A stretch of 64,000 bases of DNA from Apis mellifera (taxonomy: Eukaryota > Arthropoda > Insecta > Hymenoptera > Apidae): positions 5,066,289-5,130,288 of the forward strand of contig NC_037640.1 of the NCBI RefSeq assembly GCF_003254395.2. The letters are read 5' to 3'. Under the pieces are notes generated by a model, which saw only the letters and a program-made list of their open reading frames with translations, was not told where the DNA came from and ran no database searches. The position numbers and the translations under genes were made by a program. Of the stretch, positions 39,191-49,732 are shown piece after piece. Position 1 is the first letter of the stretch; every line of letters begins with the position of its first letter.

Positions 39191-40334
39191 GGAAATAAAT
39201 CGCGTGATCCACTGTCGTGATCTAAGAATCAACACGATTCCTAGGTATATATATCTTCTCGCATGGAGGATGCTTGTCGCGGAGGAACAATGTCGTCATC
39301 CCCCTTCCACCCTTCCTCTTTAAAGGGAGGGGAGCTATCTTTGACAGGATGATCGCCGATGATTTTCAGGGATGATGATCCGAAGGGACGGGAATTTCGG
39401 TGAAATTAATTCCCGATTGTTGGAAAAAATTTCTTTTCATTCCTGTTTCATTCCTCTTTCTTTTCCGTATCGTGTGGAGAGATTGTTCGTAGCTCGTTAT
39501 TAAATAAACTAAAAAAAAAAAAAAAGAAAAATGTTCGCAGCGACTCGATACGGAAGCTGGAGCCTTCCAGTTTCTTCCAGTGTCTCTCACCCGCACGAAC
39601 AGGAAACAGGAAACGTTTGGCTCTCGCCACGTCGCGATACCACGTCTTGTTTCTTCCTTCCTTTCTTTCTTTCTTTTTTTTCTCTTCCGTTTCGTCTCTC
39701 TCCTCGTCCAAGGAATCGTGAACGTGGATCAGCCAGGTGGATCAGTCAGGGTTTCTTTTTCTTTCTTTCTTTTTTTTTTTCTTTTTAACATAGACAAGTC
39801 GATTTTCCGGAATCGTTGGACCCCCATTGTGATCAATGATCCCCATTGATTGGAATCGAAACGATTTATCGTATCGCCAGACTTCTCTCAGACTTTTCCT
39901 CCTTTCATCCGAGCATGTCGAATCGAATTGATATCCTTAAAAATATTCTCTCTGGTCCTAGACCGAAACGGCGAAGGACCATCCGTGTTAAGAGTTCTTA
40001 AAAATATTATCCGCTCGAAACGAAGGACGATTCCCTTTTTTTTTTCCACAACGAAGGAAATATATATATATATATTCTTTTTCCTCGAAGATTTCCTCCT
40101 TCCAAGATTCATCAGATTCGGGATTCTTCGCGCCACCGAGCTCCCCAAAACCGCGGCTGACCTCTCTCTTTGTCTCCCTCTTTCTCTGTCTTTCGTATCC
40201 ATTTTTCTTTTTCGTGCAGTTTCTTTCTCCCGAGAAAATGGCGCGATCGAAGATGCACGCTGATCACAATTACGAATCGATTAACAATTCCATTCTCCTA
40301 AGGGCGGCGACTTGGTGGGCGCGTGTTCGTTAAT

Positions 40335-40335
40335 G

Positions 40336-40362
<27 letters not shown>
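40335..40362. repeat. (TA) microsatellite
   Basis: A run of about 14 TA units. Confidence 0.95.
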
Positions 40363-40367
<5 letters not shown>

Positions 40368-40593
40368 CCACAAGGAACAAAGGGGGTCCTTGGATCGATC
40401 ACACGGTTCTCTCCTCATCGATCAACTCTCGAGATCCAACATACTTTCTGTCTTTATCTCTCTCTCTCTTTCTTTTTCTCGTTGTTCCGCTTCAGCAGGT
40501 ACAAGGTAAACCGGAGTACTCTCGCGAGGTACTCTCGAAACGCTTCTCTTTCGCCTTCCAGTTTCCAGATTCGTCGAGATGAGGGAACCAGGT

Positions 40594-40619
40594 GTATATA
40601 TATATATATATATATATAT
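40594..40619. repeat. (TA) microsatellite
   Basis: A run of about 13 TA units. Confidence 0.95.
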
Positions 40620-41214
40620 TATAAATATATCGATCGATACCGTTTCTTCTTCCGTGCTCTTTTCGATCGATCGTTGCACGAACACGCGCGCCGCAACGCT
40701 CTCTCTTTTCTTCTTTTTCCTTTTTTTTTCCTTTCCTCCCCTCCGTTTTTTGAGCATTCTGTGTACACGTGTAGTACATTAACGATGAGAAGCGTAATGT
40801 AAAAAATCTATATATATGTATGTATATATATAAAAAAAAAAAAAAGAAAAGAAAAAATAAAAGAAGACTGGCCCATCTTTTCGACCGTTTCTTACAAACT
40901 ACGCGCACGTCCTCCTCTTTTCCCCTTTTTTTTTCCTCTTTCTCTCTTTCTCTTCTGCACAAATTCCATTCCATTCAACAAATCCTTTTCTTTTTTCCTT
41001 TTCCCTTCAATCGTTCGCTCCGCTCTTCGTATCGTGTGCCCTTAACCTTTGTTTCTTCTTCTTCTTCTTCTTCCCTACGGCTCCTCCCCCCGTATATGTA
41101 TATAATATATATTTATAGATATCTATATACATACACGTGTCTATGTATATACATATCATAGCTAGTCGAAAATTGAGGCTTCAAATATGCTCGGCAGTCT
41201 ATTGTCTCTCTTGG

Positions 41215-41242
41215 CTCTTCTTCTTCTTCTTCTTCTTCTTCC
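41215..41242. repeat. (TTC) run; GAA repeat on the nemo mRNA strand
   Basis: About nine TTC units. They lie about 320 nt after the nmo stop, so they would be a GAA repeat in the 3' UTR if the transcript extends this far. Confidence 0.95.
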
Positions 41243-41262
41243 TGCTCCTCCTCTTCTTAATT

Positions 41263-41564
41263 TTTAATATCCGATTCCCTTTCTCCGATCTCGCTTCCTT
41301 CGTATTTTCCTTCCTCCACAGCCTGTGTATACTCTCTTTTCATTCCTTCACACGTCTTTTCACTTTGTCCGTATGTATATTTTATGCATCTTCCCTATAC
41401 AACTTCTTCTCACTCTTCTTCCTTCTTCTTTCTTTCTTTTTCTTCAGGCTGTCGAAAAAATTCCCTTCTTCTTCTTCTTCTTCTTCGTTCAACGTCTCTC
41501 TTCGCGTGAAGAGAATAACTCGTCCACACGTTCATCATCCGTTTCGCGATTTCGGAGAAGAATT
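41263..41564 (-). other. nmo: nemo 3' UTR, proximal part (3' end not fixed)
   Basis: The sequence after the nmo stop is untranslated by definition. On the mRNA strand it is strongly purine-rich and has two GAA runs (complements of 41465-41486 and 41215-41242). The first poly(A)-like hexamer well after the stop is ATTAAA at 41263-41268, about 300 nt downstream. The next canonical AATAAA that I find is at 38732-38737, about 2.8 kb downstream. Where the transcript ends cannot be decided from sequence alone. Confidence 0.55.
41465..41486. repeat. (TTC)7 run; GAA repeat in the nemo 3' UTR
   Basis: About seven TTC units some 80-100 nt downstream of the nmo stop codon, hence almost certainly in the 3' UTR as a GAA repeat. 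Confidence 0.95.
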
Positions 41565-41619
41565 TTATTCCCACTGGTGAGGAGAGGGTGGCAGTTCCGA
41601 AGGATGAGCCACTGTGGAG
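41565..41619 (-). CDS. nmo: nemo last coding exon and stop codon
   Basis: The coding part of the terminal exon is 55 bp: one base, 17 codons and TAA. It encodes (S)STVAHPSELPPSPHQWE, the C-terminus shared by insect nemo, with human NLK ending PPSPLVWE. The acceptor is gtacgacttgcag|C, and the first base completes the Ser codon begun by AG in the previous exon. An intron of about 8.0 kb separates it from that exon. The stop codon lies inside an AATAAA hexamer (41564-41569), a canonical poly(A) signal. With the six exons joined, 278 residues of nmo are encoded in this window. Confidence 0.96.
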
Positions 41620-44600
41620 CTGCAAGTCGTACGAACAGATCATTAGTGCTTGCTATTTTAAGAGAAAACGGGTCTTTTTTTTTTTAATTGCTTTTTTTTT
41701 CTCTTTTCATCGCTCGCTCTTTTTTTTTTTTAATAATTCGAGGGTGTATATTATATATTCTTTCAAGTGACACTTGGGGGAGAAACAGAAGTGTGTAACT
41801 ACTTTTCAAATCTCCGCTTTCGTGCTTTCAAAAAAAAAAAAAAAGAAAAAAGAAAAAGAAGAAAAAAAAACACACACAAGGACTGGGGACTTGGTAAAAT
41901 CTTGGAAATTTTTCTACGTATTCGTTTATACGTAGCTCTCTCTCTCTCTCTCTGTCTGTTCTTCGTCCTCTTCGTATTTTTAGCAGCTTTACTAAGCCCC
42001 ACAGCCTTCGAGAGTATCTTCGAGCCAAGAATCAACGAGACGACTCGAGGGTTTCTTTTTCTCTTTTCTGCAACTTTTCAAGACAAGACACAAGTATTAT
42101 GAAATTAAAAAGCGTTGTTACATATTTATTATCATTATTTGTCGTTATTTCTTTTTATGGAATTTTCGTTTTGAAGAAGAAGAGATCTGTCGACACAGTT
42201 GACAGAGGCTCGACGATACCCTTCTTTTCGCGCGGAGATTCGAACACTAACAACTTGTACACGACGAAAGTGCAAAGTGCTCCTCGATATCGTTAAAGAT
42301 TTATTTTAAAAAAAACGTGGGCAATCATCATCGCGAAAGCGTACGTTCATATTCATAGGCACTTCGAGTTTCGTCGAAATCTAAACAATCGGGCTAAGGG
42401 ATGATATGGTATGGTGATTCCAAAAAAAGGGGGATGGGGGGGCACAGCATATCGTCAACGAGTGGCAGCAGTGCGTCTCGAAAGTGTTGAAATACAAACG
42501 GTGAGAGGATTGTATCGAACTCAAATCGGATTAACGACAGACCAATGTGTGATCAATGTGAAATAAAATAAAAAATAAATGAAGGAAGAATGAAGGAAAA
42601 TAAGTCAAAAAAAGAAAAAAAAATAGAAACGAAGTATATATATATATAAAATCTTAGAACTTGATTAGGTGCCTTTCTTACGTATTAAGAATATATTTGT
42701 AACTCTGGTTTAAATCTGGATAAAATAATTTGTTTCAAATATCTGAATAAAAATTTGAGAAACGAGAGAAAAGAAGAAGTCTGAAGAGGAAATCTTTAGA
42801 ACATTTTTAACTTGAAAATAAAAAGAAAAACAACGAATAAAGCTCGCCATCTTTCTTTCTCAAAGGATTACACATTTAAAATAAATAATTTAATTACAAA
42901 GGCACCTAATTCTTGGTCCTAATAATTTATCCTGATATAAAAACAGAACTTTATCCAAAAATCGATTTTGAAAGGAAAGAAAGAAGGCCACGGTTTTTCC
43001 TATGGAAAAAAAAAACGAAACTACGAAGTGTTGATAGGCTATAATTACTTCGCTCTCTCTACCGTGTGTCTCCATATCAAATTATATAAATTGCACATTT
43101 ACTTCTACTATATATTGCATCTCGACTAATATCGTTCTTTCTTTCTTTTTTCTTTTTATTAATTTAAATACTGTTAACAGCAAACTACGAATGAACAGAA
43201 GCACTTCTAAGCAACTATCCAAGCTACCAGCAGATCGTATCATTTTTTTTTAGACTTCTCTTTAGAGGAAACGCTCTGCGTTCTCGTGACGATCGATTCG
43301 AAGAGTCGCGTGGATCGTTGGATCGATCTCTAGATGCTCGATCGCGTTTTAGATCGTTTCAAACGTGAGAATGAATCAAGTATTCACAATATGTATGGAC
43401 GATAATTTACGGACGATTCGCCGGATCGTTGTCGATCTTTGAATTACAATGGCTTCGTAAAGAAAAATGATGGTGGAATGAATTTTAACTTGGGATTATT
43501 TCGAAAATTTAAATCGAAAAGAATTAAAATCTAAGTAAAGAATTTCCCGTTTTAAATAATTGTGTTTGTATATATAAATTACGCCAAATTATATTCCAAA
43601 TTGTCTTACGATGAGTAATAACTTGAGAACGTAAGAAAGCGCAGAAGAAAACGAAAGAAAAAGTATCAACACAGGGGAAATTGTATCCCGACGTGATACG
43701 CGATATAACTCGAGTTCGTAGAAGCGAAGAACGAAAACAAAGGAAAAAGCGTCAACGCACAGGTGTTCTCTCGAAACGGTCGACCGATTGCGCAGTTTGA
43801 CTCGAGTGATCGAACGCGAACCATCATCAGTTTCTACTATTACGTTTCAGTGAATTTCCGTTCCCTTCCCGTGTGTTAAGTGCGGTTTTTGAGTGAATAG
43901 AAAATTCGATCCTTTGTTTAAATAATCCCAAGAAGATTACGGAGTTCTTTTTTTTCGAGTTTTTCGAACGATCGACGACAAGGATTCGGCGAGGCGATTC
44001 GAAATACTTCGTTCGCCACGTGTTCGCAACAAGACTCCTCGACTCTTCAAATTCTACAGTTGCAGGGAAGAAGACGACAACGGTATGAAAGGGATCGACT
44101 AAGTTTGGAGCTGAACAAAAGAACAAAAAAAAAAAAAAACGCTTCTTCATCTGATTTCCATGCAGCTGTCAGCATGTGTGACAGCCGGCCATTAACCACG
44201 ATTTTGTAATATTTTTTATTTCTCTTTTAAATACTTTTCGTAGTTTGATCATATATATATATGTATCTTAAGTTATTATTATTCCTCTTTTTATAGCTCT
44301 CTTTCCCTATTTGTCTCGTCTGTTTCTTGCAACGTCTCCCCTTCACGTCACCTAATTTTTTCTTTAGCCACCACCTTCTAACCGTCCTACGACTCGATAC
44401 TCGCGAGTTCTCCTCCGCCTCTAATCTCTGTTAACTTTGGGCTTTGCTTTGCCAAACTCGAGGAAAGAAAAATCGGAAAACTCGTTACAGATCCATCTCT
44501 CGAAAATATTAGATCGAATTCTCGAAAGTTTCGTGTCTCAATTTTATTCAACGCGTTCGAAAAGAATCTCGATATATTTGATCACGTTACTGCACATTCG

Positions 44601-47169
44601 AGAATATTTTATTCGAATAGTCGAAACTGAAGGTGAAAAAGCGTTTGAATTAATTGGCTTCTGAAACTCTTCGTTCGCGTGTCAGTTACTCTCGAGAACG
44701 AAATTCAACGTTATTATCTCTGGAAGAATCTTCAAAGAAGAAAGGAAATATATATTTTTCTCGATTTCACCCCCTCTCCCTTTCTTCTTCGTTCTTCGAC
44801 CTTCCTAGACCGCGTCGAAATTATTTCTGGAGTTTACAAAAAAAAAAAGGAAAAAAGTAACGTCTCTTCTTTTCTCCGCCTGCCTCGTCCAAAGCGGATA
44901 AAAGCGACGCCGCGCTGTGTCGTTAGCCCCGCTCTCTCACTTTTGCACGGCCGACCGTTTCTCGCGAAATTCCGCTCGCTGTTTCGCGGGAAAAATGCGA
45001 CACGAGAAGCGGAAACTTTGCTTTTTTTCTTCTTAAAAATTTGTTTTTTTTCCCCCTAAAAGAGATCTTCAATATTTCATCGAACCAAGCGGCGAAAAAT
45101 ATCGAAAATAATTTTAATTCCAATGGAATTCTGTTTTCAAGATACGAATGAAATATCGAAAACAAAATTAGAATACTTTTTTCCTATCATAAGAGGGGGA
45201 TCGAGAATTCAATTTAGTTATTCCAACCCTGTTGTGTTAAAAAAAAAAATGATATATTAAATCATCGAGATGCACGAATAAAAAAGTTGAAAGAACTAGC
45301 GAAGTTTCCTTGCTTCTTCGTTAATTAATCGCGTACCCCGAACCTCTTGGCAAAGCAAATCCGGCGGTGGAGAAAATTTCCAAACCGAAAAACCCATGTC
45401 GCGTCCCGGATTTGGCGAAATGACAGTAATAACTTCGCGGGTCATTGGTCGTTGAAAAATCACAGTCTGCTGCGTGGTTGTACCGTCGATAGATCGGCGA
45501 AAAAAATTCTCTTTTCGTTCCTCCGTCTACCATTGTACCGTACAATCTTTGCAAAAAGAGAGAATGGATAAAAGAAAGAATAAAAAAAAAAGAAGAATTA
45601 TAAAAATTAGCGTACAAAAGTCAAAAATGGAAAAAAAAAAAGGAACGCATGTAAAAAAGAAAAATATTTTCTTTGGGAACATTGCGGATAAAGTTTCATC
45701 TTTCCATTTTTTTTTTATTTTATCTTCGATGCTCGATTAAAAAAAAAAAATATATATGTATATGTAAAAAATTAATTAGTTGTGTTAATTCGAAGATTAC
45801 GGTCATTGTGCCAACAGCCAGATCACGCCAGGACTTCCAGTCGAAAATCACTTATTGAATACAGAATTATCGATTCGAAGGATGTATTCAGGGATGGGAA
45901 GAGTTTAAGGATTAAACTCTCAGGGATGGAATGGTAATGTTAAGTGGAAAATATTCGTTTGAATATGGATTAATTTTCAGATAGATCAGAAAGGTATATC
46001 CAACTATCATCAAGTGGAAAACGAAGCGTTTGGATTTCCATGGAAATATTTTTTTTTTTTTTTTGGGAGATATCTTTAGGCATTCATTTATTTGGGTCTT
46101 CTCTAGGAAATCATTTATTCAGGATGGAGATTAGTTTCAAGAGGATGTCCTGTCCAGATGCTTCTACGAAAGAGAGTATCGTTTTTTCCCCTCCCCCTTC
46201 GTCCGATTCTCGATAAGAATCGCGATCCGTTTTTTTTATTTCTTTTTTTTTTTTTTAATCATATTTCTTTTCTCCTCTCTCAGGCCCGTTTCTCTCAACT
46301 GAATGCTGCATGGTTGATCAGGCCTTTCTTACACTCCTCGTGTCCAACAAAGCGCTCTTTTCAACCGTCCTCTCTCTCTCTCTCAGCGTTATTTACAAGT
46401 ACCACTTTCACAGCGACTCACGATCAAAACGTAAGAGAAAAAAAAAAAATAAAAAAAATAACACGCCAGCGACCAGTCCACCTCGATGATATACAAAAAA
46501 AGAAATAAAAAAATGGAGACAAATTTTTCAAACGATCAACCCTATTCTCTTGCTTAATCAGTTGTGTATCAAACGCGAGGTGAGATGCGATTATTCCACT
46601 CCAACTTGTTCCTTCGAGCTCCTCGAAGATCCCCCAACTTGGAACTTTACGTACACTGCGTTATCTTTAATCTGATCTTTGATCCAGGATTTTACATCCA
46701 CTTTTTATATCCACGCGTGTCGTTAATTCGTTAAAGGTCTCTTTAATCGGTCGAGCTGCCGTTTAATTAGCAAAACTCGATGAAAAGCGACTCGAGTGAA
46801 TCCCCAATTAGAGAGACTGACTTTCATTCAGATTTGCAAAAATATTTCATCGATATCTATGTCGATAGTTTGGAATTTCTATTTTTCCTTTCTCTCTTAT
46901 TAAAACTTACTTTCTACACGAATTCTCATTCTCGTTATCGATACGCGTGGAATAAGTTTGATAAATTTGAATAAGAAGAAAATAGGAATTCACGGAGAGA
47001 GACTCGCTCCATTTAACCGATTGAGAAAACTGTACACGCGCGAGGGAAGAATCCCCATTTCTTTTCAAAGAAGGATCCTTTTCTTTTTCCCTTTCGTTTC
47101 CCTCTCTTTCTCCCTCTCCACAATTTCTCTCGACGTGTAATTTTTCTCCCGTTTAATTTAATTTTCTCT

Positions 47170-47193
47170 CGTCGTCGTCGTCGTCGTCGTCGT
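47170..47193. repeat. (CGT)8 trinucleotide run
   Basis: Eight perfect CGT units in the 8-kb nmo intron. Confidence 0.96.
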
Positions 47194-47433
47194 GTAACAT
47201 CACGCGACGAGGATTAAACGCGTTTGAAATTGGGGACGAATCGATCGATAAAATTGGCAGACCTTCGAGGAGCAGGCCAATAGAGAGAGAGCAAACTCAA
47301 TTATAGGAGATTTACGATTCCAAGTAGCCGGGAAGGCTTCTCGAATCGTGTCAGGCTTGGATCGGAAGTCGGTCGAGCGAGCTGGTCGGTGGCGTGTGCA
47401 TCCGGCAACGTGTGTCTCACGAGGACCCATCAT

Positions 47434-47436
<3 letters not shown>

Positions 47437-47473
<37 letters not shown>
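47437..47473. repeat. (TA) microsatellite
   Basis: A TA run of about 37 bases in the nmo intron. Confidence 0.95.
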
Positions 47474-47475
<2 letters not shown>

Positions 47476-47965
47476 AACTGTTCATTCACACATATATATA
47501 TATATATATGTATGTATATATTTATATATACACAGTATCAATCATACAAAAGTCTCTATTAAAAAAAAAAGAAAAAACAAAAAAAAAAGAAAAAAATACG
47601 TAAGAAGCAAGACGAGAGATTAAAATTAAAAACGGTAAGAAAATGGTTTGTCATATTGATGCTAATGTTCAGAGGGTGAAACGAGAGGGTGAAAGGGAGG
47701 AAGAGAGAAAAAAGTAAAGATGCGAGGAGGAGAGAGAAAAAAAAACAATGGAAAAATATATGATACAAATCGAAAAATTTCGATCGAAGAAGAACGAGTG
47801 TAAATAAAGAAAACGGGGGAGGCGGGGAGGAGGGGGGGAAAAAAAAATGCAAAAAAGATATGCTTGGTAAAATGGTTTGTTCAAGTACCTCAGCGAGCGA
47901 GGTCACGCCGGCTAGAGCTGACTCTCTGTTCGTTCGGTTCGTTCAGGAGGAGACGTAACACGATT

Positions 47966-48092
47966 GGTAGTAGTAGTGGTAGTAGTAGTAGTGGTAGTAG
48001 TAGCGGTAGTAGTAGTAGTGGTAGACGATAGCGGTAGTAGTCGATAGTAGCTGACAGTGGTAGATAGCTGATTCGGTACTGGTAGTGGTAGT
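47966..48092. repeat. interrupted GTA/TAG array, about 127 bp
   Basis: Imperfect GTA units mixed with GTG, GCG and GTAGAC/GATAGC variants. On the minus strand it reads as Tyr/His or Thr/Leu runs, but the frame has no other coding character. It lies in the 8-kb nmo intron. Confidence 0.93.
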
Positions 48093-49214
48093 AACGTGTA
48101 CGTATACGCGGCGTAGGGCGCTGGGTCGGCGATCGGCTTGCTCTAACTTGACGGCAGTAAGCAACACGAGAAATAATGTTATCACATTTTTGAAGATCAC
48201 ATGTGAAAAGAAAGAATGAATTTTTTTTTCCCCTATTATTTTTTTTCTCTTTATTATTATTATTATCATTTTTCTTTATTAAATTTTCTTAAGGGATTTA
48301 AGGGAGATTAATTTAGAAATTCTAAGCGCTTTTCTCTTCGAACAAGCTTTCGTTCCTTTCTGACCCTTTTACTTTTCACCTTAATGATCCATTTTTTCTT
48401 TTTTTTTCACGTCTCAAGATCTCAATTTTAATTCTCTCTCTCTCCCTCTCTCTCTCTCTCTCTTCTCCACATCTTTTATATACCGAGAGTTTGCACACAG
48501 CGTCTGTCACAATAATAGTAAGGGCTTTTTCTTCCTCTCTATTTTCTCAATTTTGTTCTTTTTTTCTTTTCGCAGGAATCAAGGGACAAAAGGCGCTCGA
48601 TTCAACGATATTTTTGCAATATAAAACGTATAAACAACTACGAACGAATATTAAAAATTTTGGTAACGTTATACGTAGCAAGGAATCACATTCCTTGTAT
48701 TATTCGTAATTCTTGATGCAATTAATCTAATACTAATCGTTATATATAAATTCACGAGGGAAAATATACGATATATATTGCACATCACAACAACAACAAC
48801 AAACAACAAGAAGGGAAGGGTTAAATTCTTAATCGTTTCTCCGCACCCCGCAGAAGAATCGACCACCAAGTTTTCGAGGGTTAGAACGCAGAGAGCAAAA
48901 GGACATCGGCGAGGAGGGTGGTTCTTGGACAAAAGATCGTTCTCTCCTTGTTCCTTTCGATCTTTTCTCTTCCACACACACACACATTCTCTTTTTTACC
49001 ATCAGCTTTCTCTTTTCTCCCTCGTCCTCCACCTCGTTTTTAATTTCCGTTCTACGTTACGCCCTTATGCCCGTTTCTCTGCCTTTTCTCCCTTCTCTTT
49101 TGTCCATCTTTTCTCCCCCCTCCCCTCCTTTTTCCCCCATTCTCAATCCAGTTCCTCTCCTCTTACCTGATCGACTTGGAAAAAGGAAAATACACTGTGT
49201 GCTCCACCCTCTTC

Positions 49215-49236
49215 ACTCTCTCTCTCTCTCTCTCTC
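49215..49236. repeat. (CT) microsatellite
   Basis: A CT run of about 22 bases in the nmo intron. Confidence 0.95.
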
Positions 49237-49638
49237 ACTGTATACACACGCGCCTCCCACCCTCTCCCTCCCCCTTACTTATTTAATATCCCTTGAGCAC
49301 GAGATTCGAAATGTGGTCTTCTCTTTTTTTTTTTTTCTTCACAGGAGAAAAAGGATCAGGAAGGTCGCGGTCATCGCGAAGGGAAAATTCAACGAGAAGA
49401 GGAGGCTCTCTTCGAGGAACCCTGTATTATTATCCCCCTCCCTCCCCCGACGTATTTTCCCTAAAACCGTCGATGAGAAGAACCCCTTTTCCCTTCCCTT
49501 CCTTTTCCTTTTTTTCAATCCTAACCAATAAACGTATCTCTCTCATTTCTTCTTGCGAATCACAATGTATCGTTTTCTTTCTTTTTTTTTTAAAGAATCA
49601 ATCAATCTACGGAATGATCCGCCACCTTACGGGCTTAC

Positions 49639-49732
49639 CTTGCAAAGCTCTTGAACGCCGCGGACTGCGGATTTATGCAGAGCGGCACGCGCGACGTGTT
49701 CAGCTGTTCCGCTATAAATTTGTGCATTTCCT
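49639..49732 (-). CDS. nmo: nemo coding exon, C-terminal extension (VPLCINPQSAAFKSFA)
   Basis: This 94-bp exon has 2 bases, 30 codons and 2 bases. It encodes (E)EMHKFIAEQLNTSRVPLCIN and then PQSAAFKSFA(S). It matches the conserved tail of fly nemo (EEMHKFIAEQL and PLCINPQSAAFKSFASS). In NLK this tail lies outside the kinase core and, from the family literature, contributes to dimerisation and substrate binding. The acceptor is ttgtctgtttcag|AG and the donor is TTTGCAAG|gtaagc. Entry and exit phases agree with both neighbouring exons, which is the main support for this small exon besides the protein match. Confidence 0.96.

Larger units (their letters stand above)
31001..41262. other. pyrimidine-rich (plus strand) zone, no gene recognised; may include distal nemo 3' UTR
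   Basis: The plus strand is dominated by T and C: TTC runs (31687-31711, 35840-35860), C/T blocks (36171-36250), T runs and ATT arrays. Many plus-strand open frames here are rich in Phe, Leu and Ser for that reason. On the minus strand, candidate AATAAA signals occur at 38732-38737 and further left. How much is transcribed as nmo 3' UTR is unknown. Confidence 0.5.
41620..49638 (-). other. nmo: nemo intron before the last coding exon (8.0 kb)
   Basis: GT-AG intron (gtaagc to ttgcag on the minus strand) with no recognised coding sequence in either direction. It holds many poly(T), CT, GA and TA runs, a (CGT)8 run, a long interrupted GTA-type array and a TA run near 47.45 kb. GC-richer patches without stops in several frames occur at about 44.88-45.01, 45.32-45.56 and 47.20-47.42 kb and look like non-coding conserved DNA rather than exons. 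Open frames such as 48778-49170, 49067-49531 and 49293-49736 are made of low-complexity CT-rich sequence. Confidence 0.85.

Noticed and set aside
41437..41643. Minus-strand frame of 77 codons overlapping the last nemo exon
   Set aside because: It is in a different reading frame from the conserved SSTVAHPSELPPSPHQWE tail and shows no homology.
42236..42250. AGATTCGAACACTAA, like a tRNA T-arm on the minus strand
   Set aside because: No cloverleaf can be built with the flanking sequence.
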